This document shows, in pieces, positions 1-6,915 of a DNA stretch of 10,581 nt. Under the pieces are notes generated by a model. It was not told where the DNA came from. It was given only the letters and a program-made list of their open reading frames with translations, and did not search any database. Both the position numbers and the translations under genes were made by a program. The DNA is taken from NCBI GenBank assembly GCA_012064415.1, contig SSNU01000023.1, positions 91,898-102,478 of the forward strand. Reading direction: 5' to 3'. This DNA is from Gyrodactylus bullatarudis. Its lineage: Eukaryota > Platyhelminthes > Monogenea > Gyrodactylidea > Gyrodactylidae. The first letter of the stretch is position 1. The number at the start of each line of letters is the position of its first letter.

Positions 1-428
1 CCGATGATTACAAAATAGTTATTTAAAACAAATATTTTGTTTAGTTTAGCAATTTTTGCTTTCTTTAAATGAATTTCTGTCGAAACTTCAAAGTTTATTG
101 AATTAAGTTGAAAATGGAAAATCACAAGATTTACAATTGATATTCTGAGATGGAATCAAGATTTTTCGATGAATTGTACCTTGAACTATTGAATGAATCC
201 TCAGACTTATGGTATTTTTGTTAAAAATCTATTTTCATCTACCTCTAACATAGAGAAAACTAAATTTTTATTCAAATTCTTATCCAATTTGAAATAAGAA
301 CAGAAATTTATTGTCCATATGTCTTTAAGTTCGAGTATATTCGATCCTCAAATATCAATAAAATTACATTTAATACTCCAATATATGATTAAGTTATGTC
401 ATTGACTTTACTATCAAATTTTTTGAAA
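1..428. other. AT-rich sequence without a gene
   Basis: This stretch is AT-rich and has stops in all frames. No splice-like exon, RNA gene or long repeat was recognised. A short palindrome (acaaatattttgt) lies near position 30. It forms the left flank of the Merlin element. Confidence 0.6.
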
Positions 429-480
429 ATGCTTCTGGTGTAAACAAAAACATGTATTTTGAAGTGCTATTTTTTATTTA
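429..480 (+). repeat. Left terminal inverted repeat of Merlin element
   Basis: It matches the reverse complement of 1444-1494 at nearly every base. The only clear difference is one extra C near position 451 (aaacaaaaacatg here, aaacaaaaaatg in the other arm). The putative start codon of the transposase (452) lies inside this repeat. Confidence 0.93.
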
Positions 481-1411
481 TGTTAACTCGATAAAAGACA
501 ATAAAATTTTCACCAATTCGAAATTCATCATGCCCGAACAAAACATATACAATTATCCCATAAGTGATATATCCTTCGTTGAAAAACTAAATATTGTTGA
601 TTTAATGTCAAGTCATGAAGATCACTTGGGAATAATTCAAATGTGTCAGAGACTTGGATTAATAGCTACTAGCTGCAAGCATACTTGCGGAGAGATAATG
701 AAGCTAAACAAAAAATCCCAGGCGATCGACCAATATGAATTTTTCTGTAATAAGTGCAGGAAATTGTTAGCATTCGAACTGGTATGTTTTGTTAATTAAT
801 TATTTTCAGGAACATTCTTTGCTGGTTCAAGGTTGGCGATTGTCCAGATCCTCACCATAATTTATATGGTTCTAAAATCAGCTACGAATCTAGAATTAAT
901 TTGTGACATAGTCAAGATATCAGTGCCAATAGCCATAGACTGGACAAATTTTGTTCGGGACATCTTTGTTGAGCGATTCCTCAATCAAGATCTTGTCGTC
1001 GGTGGCTTTGCCAAAGAGGTACAAGTGGACGAAACTCATGTCGGGAGAAGAAAATATCACAAAGGCCGAGAACTTGCCACCCAAGTATGGATTTTCGGCG
1101 GCGTTGACGAAGATGGCAATATCTTCATGAAGATCGTTGAAGAGCGAGACAAATCAACTCTTCATGCGTTGGTTCGAAAGCATATTGCTCCAGGTTCGCA
1201 TATAGTCAGTGATGAATGGAAAGGATATGCGGGCTTGGAGAAATACGGATACTCAAGGTCCACAGTGTGTCACAAGAAAGAATTTGTAAATAACGAGGGA
1301 CTTCATACTAATAGAATTGAAGCCATTTGGGGAGCATTCAAACGAATGTTCAAGAATATAAGAAATAAGAGAGGAGATTTGATTGAATCTTATATTTCTG
1401 AGTATAATTAA
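452..1411 (+). CDS. Merlin transposase, one in-frame TAA
   Basis: This is a cut-and-paste transposase of the ISXO2-like (IS1595/Merlin) family that would act on the element's own inverted ends. In one frame of 320 codons, residues 75-102 form a zinc ribbon (C75-x3-C79 and C99-x2-C102), followed by the family motif GTFFAGSRL at about residues 120-128. The DDE-type catalytic core follows: D193 in VQVDETHVG, D254 in HIVSDEWKGY and E290 in HTNRIEAIW. Overall length is normal for the family and all key residues are present. The only break is TAA at 797-799, within a 27-nt segment (V-C-F-V-N-stop-L-F-S) inserted between CRKLLAFEL and GTFF. Relatives I recall have about six residues between CRK and this motif, which fits removal of exactly that segment. 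The first ATG (452) lies in the terminal repeat; ATG at 530 is an alternative start. It is either a tiny-intron gene or a recently broken copy. Confidence 0.9.
782..809 (+). other. Intron-like 28-nt insertion carrying the only stop
   Basis: The segment begins GTATGT, contains ttaattaat and ends TTTTCAG, so it looks like a miniature spliceosomal intron. Removing the canonical GT-AG unit (782-809, 28 nt) shifts the frame by one. Removing 27 nt restores a typical Merlin protein. A loss of one G at the donor junction would reconcile the two readings. It is far shorter than ordinary animal introns, so an accidental resemblance or an intron remnant remains possible. Confidence 0.45.
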
Positions 1412-1443
1412 ATAATTAAGAGGTGAATACTAATGAGTCAATT

Positions 1444-1494
1444 TAAATAAAAAATAGCACTTCAAAATACATTTTTTGTTTACACCAGAAGCAT
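1444..1494 (-). repeat. Right terminal inverted repeat of Merlin element
   Basis: This is the reverse complement of 429-480, with one base missing. It starts 32 nt after the transposase stop codon, so the gene nearly fills the element. Confidence 0.93.
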
Positions 1495-1837
1495 ACTTGT
1501 GTTGGATTAAAACTGGCCTGTCTTCAAGTATTCAGATGAACATTGATCTTTATCCAGGAATTATTGCTGAACTAGTTCTAAAAAGTTTGATGTAAATTCA
1601 TGTTGTCAATAAATTAACTGTTGTGAGTATTTAATCCTTTTTATTGAAAATATTAATTAATTATATAATATTTTTATATTGCATAACTACTTACAAAGTT
1701 ATATTATTATAGGGTGTTAGGCTCATCTTTAGTTTACCCGTTGACATGAAGATGAGAATTTATCTTTATTTTTTTAAATAACTCAATATTTTTCTCCGGA
1801 AAGTAAGGAAAAAAATTATTTTTCGAATTCCATAATA
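1495..1837. other. AT-rich spacer, no gene seen
   Basis: No coding or RNA gene was recognised. A short open stretch just right of the Merlin end (about 33 codons to TAA near 1594) has no family resemblance that I know. The remainder is A/T runs. Confidence 0.5.
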
Positions 1838-2012
1838 AAATTAGTTGTAGAAATTTCCTGAAAATATTCAATCTGACCAAAATTAGGCTGTTGGAATTTC
1901 AAAAATGCACCAAATTTCCACTTTTTCAGGCTTTGAACTCAAATTTTTAAAATCTATTTCAAAGATTTGAAGCAATTAAATGCAGATATTTGAGATCAGC
2001 ATTAGACAAAAA
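1838..2012 (+). repeat. Dispersed repeat R1, copy 1
   Basis: It is homologous to 6983-7130 in the same orientation and to 7590-7745 in the opposite orientation. Shared blocks include attcaatctgaccaaaatta, aaaatgcac and tttccactttttca, followed by a weaker match around aagca..taa and gattagac-like sequence. This copy is the most diverged and is solitary, with no facing partner nearby. It is probably an end or solo arm of the palindromic element at 6916-7798. Confidence 0.75.
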
Positions 2013-2096
2013 AGGTTTATGATATATTAACAAAATTCCATTGGAAATCCTTGATTTTCAAGATTTCTTAGATATGTTGTGCCCATTTTGGTTGAT

Positions 2097-2222
2097 CTGC
2101 CGATTATGCATAATCAGGAGCCTTCTGCCGAATATGGTTAATTTAGACTTTGATTATCCATCTTCGGCAATTCTTTGCCGATTATCCATAATAGGCAAGA
2201 AGTCTTGCCGAATATGGATAAT
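2097..2222. repeat. Cluster of five copies of an 18-19 bp motif
   Basis: Copies of a motif close to TTGCCGAATATGGATAAT occur at 2097-2114, 2125-2142, 2152-2170 (inverted), 2175-2192 and 2205-2222. Some copies carry TTATCC in place of ATATGG. A further copy in inverted orientation lies in the right outer arm at 4632-4650. The innermost left copy overlaps a hairpin, ggcaagaagtcttgcc (2194-2209), mirrored at 4645-4660. Clustered subterminal motifs of this kind are often transposase-binding sites; that role is inferred. The open frames crossing this stretch look like by-products of the repeats. Confidence 0.7.
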
Positions 2223-2322
2223 TTTTTGGGAGAGGTGGCTACTAGTATATTCCTTTATGATATATCATATCTACCTTATAAAAAGAGAAACTTGAAAAGG
2301 CTTGTCTCCCCATTCTTGTATA
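2191..2322 (+). repeat. Left outer inverted arm
   Basis: It matches the reverse complement of 4534-4663, from ataggcaagaag through cattcttgtat. Differences are very few, for example a 2-base length difference in the aaaagagaaac segment and cccc versus ctcc near 2309. Such high identity suggests a fairly recent origin or gene conversion between the arms. Confidence 0.92.
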
Positions 2323-2342
2323 CTATTCTTGTCTATCAATTA

Positions 2343-2775
2343 CACGGGTGGGGGTGGGGTCGTACGAACTTGATCAGGTTTAAGTTTCCTGGAATAAAAT
2401 TTTGTGCTGATTTCAGGTCTTCTTTCAGAATTTCGCTAGCGTTAAATATATAAAACCAAAAATTGCTAATTTTGAGTATCTCAATGAACTTAATTGATAT
2501 TATTGGTATGAAAACATAGGAATCCGAAATTGATTTTATCCTCATTAAAAAGAGCGTAAATTGATAGGTAATACGCGAATTTAGCAATCTCGCAAAGCTT
2601 TTAAAAACGCGCGTCAAGTTAGAAAAAATTGAAAAATCCTTAAAAAAATCCTTTCGAATGGTGTCCTTTTTATTAGCGTAGGATCAGTCGTTTGGAGGTT
2701 ATTAAGCTTTTTCCAAGCCAGAATTTTTATCAATTTTCATTTCTGAATTCTCATTGGTTTTATCATATTGATGAA
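2343..2775 (+). repeat. Left arm of inner element
   Basis: Positions 2343-2522 and 2652-2775 match the reverse complement of the right arm closely. The block between (2523-2651) has no counterpart there; the right arm has a different 57-nt block (3526-3582). The left block contains the locally GC-rich aacgcgcgtc. Open frames across this arm are by-products of the repeat. Confidence 0.93.
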
Positions 2776-2870
2776 ACTTGATTTATAAAACTAATGAATC
2801 AGTTATTTTTTAATGAGATTATAAACATTCTTCATTCAGGCTTGTTCAAAAATAAAAAATACATTCCCAT

Positions 2871-3257
2871 GAGGGAATTTTTACTGGTCCCCAAATAAAT
2901 GATTTGATAAAGGATGATGCATTTTGTTTCTCTCTCATAGATGGAGAAGTGAGAGCATGGGAAGCATTTAAAAGTCTTTGCTTGAACTTTTTCGGTAATA
3001 ATAGACACCCTAACGCAAGACAGCTCGTTGAAGAACTTTTGGAATCTTATTCTGAGCTAGGTTGTCTCATGAGTCTTAGCCTACATTTTCTTCGTTATCA
3101 TTATGATTTCTTTCATCAAGTTCCCCTTGGAACTATTTTTGATGAGCAAGGTGAGAAAATGCACCAAACTCTGAAATTTATTGAAGAAAGATATTAACAA
3201 GATAACATGGATCATTGTCTGAGTGACTACTGCTGGCTCATAAAATACCCAGAATAA
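2871..3257 (+). pseudogene. Fragment of a conserved multi-copy arthropod protein, one in-frame TAA
   Basis: The frame reads EGIFTGPQINDLIKDDAF, then E-x-RAWEAF, NFFGNNR, LVEELL, LGCLMSLSLHFL, DEQGEKMHQ and IEERY. It then meets TAA at 3195-3197 and continues in frame through SDYCWLIKYPE to TAA at 3255-3257. From memory these blocks match an uncharacterised family common in arthropod genomes, with signatures GIFTGPQI, LGCxMSxxxHFL, EQGERxHQ, ERYQGxW and MxADYCW. The in-frame TAA falls where the family has the Q of ERYQG, consistent with a single CAA to TAA change. A stop at 2853-2855 closes the frame upstream, and a possible acceptor (ttcattcag) lies near 2832-2840. No upstream part of the gene is present. 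Function is unknown to me. The fragment sits wholly between the inverted arms, so it was probably captured by the element. Confidence 0.72.
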
Positions 3258-3401
3258 GGGTCTAAATTTTTACTCAATATTTTTATATTTACAAGAGAGA
3301 GTATCATTTTTCTGAAATTAATTCTAAAACTCAATATATTCTACAAGAATCTAAACAAAAATTTCCACCAATAAAAGTATTCTGTCTAATTCATGCTTTC
3401 A
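3258..3401. other. Spacer between captured exon and right arm
   Basis: AT-rich sequence with no recognisable content. It contains no poly(A) tail-like run that would suggest a retrocopy of the captured gene. Confidence 0.45.
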
Positions 3402-3762
3402 TTCATCAATATGATTAAACCAATGAGAATTCAGAAATGAAAATTGATAAAAATTCTGGCTTGGAAATAGCTTAATAACCTCCAAACGACTGATCCTACG
3501 CTAATAAAAAGGGCACCATTCGAAAGAAAATTAAATTTTTCATTGGAATGCTTTTTAAAATTTCAAATTTTATTGAATCCTATTCCTATGTTTTCATACC
3601 AATAATATCAATTAAGTTCATTGAGATACTCAAAATTAGCAATTTTTGGTTTTATATATTTATCGCTAGCGAAATTCTGAAAGCAGATCTGAAATCAGTA
3701 CAAAATTTTATTCCAGGAAACTTAAACCTGATCAAGTTCGTACGACCCCACCCCCACCCGTG
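3402..3762 (-). repeat. Right arm of inner element
   Basis: This is the reverse complement of the left arm except for the non-homologous block 3526-3582. Point differences such as tactgatttcagatctgc versus tgctgatttcaggtcttc show modest divergence. The frame running through 3548-3820 is a by-product of this repeat. Confidence 0.93.
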
Positions 3763-3772
3763 TTATTATATA

Positions 3773-3946
3773 TATTATGTACGAGTATTTTTCTCTTATA
3801 CGATAATGGTCTGGCGATAGACTAAAACCGGCATGTGCAAACTTGATCTTCTAAAGAAGAGATTGGTTTTTCTCTTGATTTAGTAGACGATTGTTATCGC
3901 CTTTGGTCAGTTCGTCTAAACGCTTATAGAATAATTCATGTTTCAT
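3773..3946 (-). pseudogene. Fragment resembling the N-terminus of KRBA2-like integrase proteins
   Basis: On the minus strand, ATG at 3946 opens MKHELFYKRLDELTKG, then RLLNQEKNQSLL to TAG at 3853-3851. The same frame continues KIKFAHAGFSLSPDHYRIREKYSYII until about 3773. The pattern FYKxLDELTKG...RLL...xxLL.KIK.A...Y+..+.Y resembles the start of the proteins annotated in many arthropods as KRAB-A domain-containing protein 2-like, which carry a retroviral-type integrase core further on. That is recollection, not a search. A pyrimidine-rich stretch ending TTTTCAAG precedes the ATG. The reading frame dies at the insertion point of the inner TTA-flanked element, and no integrase core follows. It is treated as a broken fragment. 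Confidence 0.42.
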
Positions 3947-3978
3947 CTTGAAAATAAGGAAATCAAAAATCTACTTAA

Positions 3979-4471
3979 CCCTTTAAGCCCCAGCGGGTCA
4001 TGTATGGGATAGGTTATTTTCTCAAGCCATTATTCTGTTTTAAAGAAACTAAAATAAGTTTATTAACCGCTTTTCTGAAAGAAGAACTAATATACCAAGA
4101 ACGAACTATAACTACAATAGTTCATTGAGAAGTTATGACAATTAAAAAATGACTCGTTTTTTATATTAAAATTTCCTTAAAAGTATAAGGAACGTTTTTT
4201 TTGAAAAACCACTTACAGCAATCGAAGAGAAAAAAGAAAGAAACTTTTATCGAGAAACCATACCCGTAGAATTCAAATATGTTATCACATTTATGTCATC
4301 TCTTTAAATAACAAAGTTTGCCATTTTCAAGGTCTAAAAATGGTTATCTTCTAAACTAGAGGTTGGTTTTTGAAAAAAATTGCATGTTCGTCATCAGCAT
4401 ATTCTAAAACTCTATTAAATTTTCAATCTCAGGGATGTACCTTGAAAAAAAATTCTTAGGGTCTTTAAGGG
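3979..4471. mobile_element. piggyBac-type MITE with TTAA target duplication
   Basis: Exact TTAA tetranucleotides flank the unit (3975-3978 and 4472-4475). The ends are CCCTTTAAGCCCC on the left and, read inward on the other strand, CCCTTAAAGACCC on the right: 11 of 13 bases agree. A TTAA duplication and CCCTT termini are the signature of piggyBac superfamily elements. At 493 bp with no open frame it must be non-autonomous. It inserted into the outer element, left of the arm at 4534. Confidence 0.75.
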
Positions 4472-4533
4472 TTAAGCACCAAGTACACGGAATATAATTA
4501 TAATTATTCATCATACAACCATATTCTGTTGGG

Positions 4534-4663
4534 ATACAAGAATGGAGAGACAAGCCTTTTCAAGTTTCTCCTTTATAAGGTAGATATGATATATCATAAA
4601 GGAATATACTAGTAGCCACCTCTCCCAAAAAATTATCCATATTCGGCAAGACTTCTTGCCTAT
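4534..4663 (-). repeat. Right outer inverted arm
   Basis: This is the reverse complement of 2191-2322. It ends in the same hairpin and one copy of the 18-19 bp motif (4632-4650). The extra four motif copies beyond the left arm have no counterpart to its right. Confidence 0.92.
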
Positions 4664-4767
4664 CTCATTCATAATAATTCAATGAATAGTATTCAAACAT
4701 ATATTCTACCTAGCATTGTGTAATAGATGTAGAGATAACTTTTAATAATTAATTATTATTAATTATT

Positions 4768-4972
4768 TAGTATAGGAATTATTTTATATTTTTGAAAGAT
4801 AGAAGTTTAACAGCTCTTTTTCGATTAATTGTGGATTTTCAACCCTCACTTAAGATGCTTGTAATATGAAAATCAGCTATTTTTCTAAATTCATTTTCAT
4901 GATAATAAATTTTTTCCAATATAATTTTCAGAGTTTCATATCTTTCAAAAATATAAAATAATTCCTATACTA
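4768..4972. mobile_element. Small MITE with perfect 34-bp inverted ends, TA-flanked
   Basis: Positions 4768-4801 and 4939-4972 are perfect reverse complements over 34 bp (tagtataggaattatttta... at the left edge). The match extends by two further A/T bases outward. The outermost TA of each arm can be read as a TA duplication, leaving GTATAGGAATT termini, as expected of Tc1/mariner-type MITEs. There is no coding capacity in 205 bp. Because TA is itself palindromic, the duplication cannot be separated from the repeat by sequence alone. Confidence 0.8.
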
Positions 4973-5977
4973 AAAAGGTCTATCCATGATTTGATAAAGA
5001 AAGAGTTAATTGAGAAAATCACATGATTAAACTCGAAAAAAACTGCCTATTTCATTGGCTCATAGTTAAGTTTGACCTCTAACCTGATTGGTTGTGTTGT
5101 AAAGCATGCCATGCATTGTCTAGACTTGATTCGTATGGGACATTTTGAGCCCAAAAGATGAAGTGAGTTTCATTTCGTTAATCTAATTCATTATTTCTAA
5201 ATGTTCTCTGTATATATTATTCAAAAGATTTTTTAATTGCCGAAAAGTGTTTACAATATGGATATACAATATATGGTACAGTATATTAAATAGAAATACC
5301 AATGTTGAACAACATCTTAAAAAGTCCAATTTTACACCTGAAGACGATGTTTGATAGAGTTGAGAGTGGTCTTAATCGAAAGAGGAGAAAATTTCGATCT
5401 AGTTTGTCCAAGAAAATTTTGAAATTTGATCTATTTGAAGCCGTGAGTTAATTTGAAAACACAAATTTTCACTCAAATTTTATGTTTTTTTTCAATAAAT
5501 TTTACTTGATTTTATTTTTTGCGCAAATTTTTTCTCTTTATCCCGTTCATACATACATCAATCGACGTAGAATTTAATTTTCTATTTAATGATATCCAGT
5601 TGTTGGGCAATTAGTTAATTTCTCTTAATGATTTTGATCAATTAGTAACTCCAGTTTTGGGAAAATTCGAAATTTTTGTTTTTTGCGAATATCTCCAAAA
5701 CTGAATTCAATTCGTGAATTCTGAGACCAGATACAGAATCTGCGTCAAATTTCGGATCAGGATCATTTTAGTTTATTTCGATACCTCCAGATCGAAAAAA
5801 AAGTGACACGCCGTGTAATTATAATCAAAAGTTCTGTATCTGTATTCTTTAATGTTTTGCAGGAATTGGAATCTGTTTAATTACATTATAAGAAGGAGTA
5901 TGGCAAAACAGTGGAGATCTAATTACACTTTCTCACAAAGAAAAAACTAACAATATCCTGAAAAAAATCAATTGAGT
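4973..5977. other. AT-rich gene-free stretch, possibly with a transposon end near 5640-5816
   Basis: No gene was recognised. From about 5640 the text (atctccaaaactgaattc, ctgagaccagatacagaatc, then gtgacacgccgtgtaa at 5802-5817) resembles end regions of degenerate DNA transposons often seen in arthropods, where a gacacNCNGTGTA-like end occurs. No matching opposite end was found in the window, so this is only a suspicion. Confidence 0.35.
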
Positions 5978-6610
5978 TATTCACCCCCTCTAATTAGTTG
6001 AATTAGATTTTCCAAAGTTTTATCGATCCTGTTCATTAAATTTCTGATCATATTGAATAATAAGATTGGTTTGTATTGCAAAGGTGCTCTTGGATGACTG
6101 AACCAATGTTGCCTACTCGCAGATGTTCCTTGATTCTTACGTTTACTGGCCTAAAAGTCAGTCTTACATACTTTGAGCCGCAAGAAGATTTGAACAGGTA
6201 TATAACTCCTTTTCTTTCCAACCAAGGTCTTTGTTCAGATCAGGGATCATCTTGGTTGTTTTGGGAAGAATGCTGAGCTTATGACCATGGAACGCCTTCT
6301 TCGTAATTCCAAACAGCTTTTTATTTAAAATCTGGAGGGCAGCATCACCTTTGAATGGAAGCTTTAAATAAATAGGAGTTAAATCCTCAACTCAAAAATT
6401 TTCTAATAAAAAAAACTTCTTTTTCAACCTTAGTTGTCAGATTGGAATGCTTGTTAATAAATGTTTCAGGGTACCCATCTTTCATAGGAAGTTTTTTCAA
6501 TAATTCTTTATCTGACAGATACGTAAAGAGGAAATAATGGTCCTGGAGATTAGCAGTGTGATCCCCTCCATTCCCTTCATTAGTGCATAATATTGATCCA
6601 ACCAATCAAA
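5978..6610 (-). pseudogene. Penelope-like retroelement 3' end, copy 2 (decayed RT end and GIY-YIG endonuclease)
   Basis: On the minus strand this reads as the end of a Penelope-like reverse transcriptase and its GIY-YIG endonuclease, broken into frames. Frame one (about 6520-6390) has MKDGYPETFINKH. Frame two (from 6387) has PIYLKLPFKGDAALQILNKK and HKLSILPKTTK. Frame three (from 6209) has GVIYLFKSSCGSKYVR then VNVRIKEH and SVIQEHLCNTN. A further shifted piece (FNMIRNLMNRIDKTLENLI) ends at TAA 5980-5978. The blocks match copy 1 at 10090-10581 (KTTK, IYLKLPFKGD, GVIYLF, SCGSKYV), which supports the reading order. At least two frameshifts are needed. In addition the GIY-YIG motif reads YVR where copy 1 has YVG, so the conserved glycine is lost. 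Open frames at 6076-6276 (+) and 6387-6605 (-) are fragments or by-products of this. Confidence 0.8.
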
Positions 6611-6915
6611 AGAAGACAAAGAAAATTTATCTCTTAAATTTTACTATATATATCAAGCCGGTGTACCAGAGATTTGGCGAAATATAAACTTTATTACTAA
6701 ATGTTCACTTGATTTTTGAATCCACACAATGAGTTCCTCATTGAATTCTGAAAATATTTTCGAAGATGTACGGCGTTTTTTCCCTCTTTGGAGCATCAAC
6801 AGATTTAGATTAATGGCCTGAAACTATTCTGGGATGCAAAATTTCATTTAAAAAAATTTCTGGCCTATTCTTGTTTGCGAAGAATTCAAATTAATTTAGA
6901 TAAATCTCAAATTAA
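6611..6915. other. AT-rich spacer upstream of Penelope copy 2
   Basis: If copy 2 were full length, the reverse transcriptase core would lie here on the minus strand. I see no RT motifs, so the copy is 5' truncated near 6610, as is usual for Penelope-like and other retroelements. Confidence 0.5.

Larger units (their letters stand above)
429..1494 (+). mobile_element. Merlin-type DNA transposon (ISXO2/IS1595-like), nearly complete
   Basis: The two ends are inverted copies of each other for about 51 bp (429-480 and 1444-1494), and a single transposase frame fills most of the space between. The whole unit is about 1.07 kb, a usual size for autonomous Merlin elements, which move by cut and paste. 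The inner part of each end begins GGTGTAAAC at 437 and is mirrored at 1486. The 8 bp outside it (atgcttct at 429-436, agaagcat at 1487-1494) are also perfect inverted copies, so the repeat appears to extend to 429/1494. Merlin insertions normally leave 8-9 bp direct duplications. I could not find one at either candidate boundary. Superfamily assignment is strong; exact ends are not settled. Confidence 0.88.
2343..3762. mobile_element. Long-inverted-repeat DNA transposon with TTA target duplication and captured exon
   Basis: The inverted arms 2343-2775 and 3402-3762 start with the G-rich end CACGGGTGGGGGTGGGG. Directly outside lie identical TTA triplets (2340-2342 and 3763-3765), which read as a 3-bp target duplication. 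A 3-bp TTA duplication fits PIF/Harbinger. The CAC terminus with a 3-bp duplication also fits the CACTA (EnSpm) group, so the superfamily stays open. No transposase is present. The centre instead holds part of a conserved multi-copy arthropod protein. It inserted into the outer element right beside the KRBA2-like fragment. Confidence 0.82.
2191..4663. mobile_element. Outer inverted-repeat element, holding two nested insertions
   Basis: The boundaries are inverted arms 2191-2322 and 4534-4663, almost identical over about 130 bp. Subtracting the inner element (2343-3762 plus one TTA) and the piggyBac-type MITE (3979-4471 plus one TTAA) leaves only about 550 bp. The original would have been a small hairpin-like element containing the KRBA2-like fragment at 3773-3946. 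No target-site duplication was found at the outer boundaries, and the superfamily is unknown. Confidence 0.65.

Noticed and set aside
452..1411. Bacterial IS1595-family insertion sequence as contamination
   Set aside because: The surrounding DNA is animal-like. The long terminal repeats, AT-rich codons and intron-like segment fit a eukaryotic Merlin element better than a bacterial insertion sequence.
2041..2617. Open frames at 2041-2295 (+), 2175-2453 (+) and 2336-2617 (-)
   Set aside because: They lie across the motif cluster and inverted arms, have no domain resemblance, and reappear mirrored in the other arm (3548-3820). They are by-products of repeats.
3841..4375. Weak match between ttgatcttctaaagaagaga (3843) and ttatcttctaaactagaggt (about 4342)
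   Set aside because: The two stretches fall in different elements by the TTAA boundary, and similarity over fewer than 30 AT-rich bases is within chance.
5090..5190. Minus-strand open stretch of about 32 codons (WAQNVPYESSLDNAWHALQ)
   Set aside because: It is short, closed on both sides, and not recognisable as any family. Left as noise.
5862..5919. Exon-like peptide after tttgcag (KKEYGKTVEI) reminiscent of annexin-type sequence
   Set aside because: It is too short, has two nearby stops and no second exon in the window. The resemblance is probably chance.
6076..6276. 66-codon plus-strand frame
   Set aside because: It is antisense to the GIY-YIG part of Penelope copy 2, which explains its openness.
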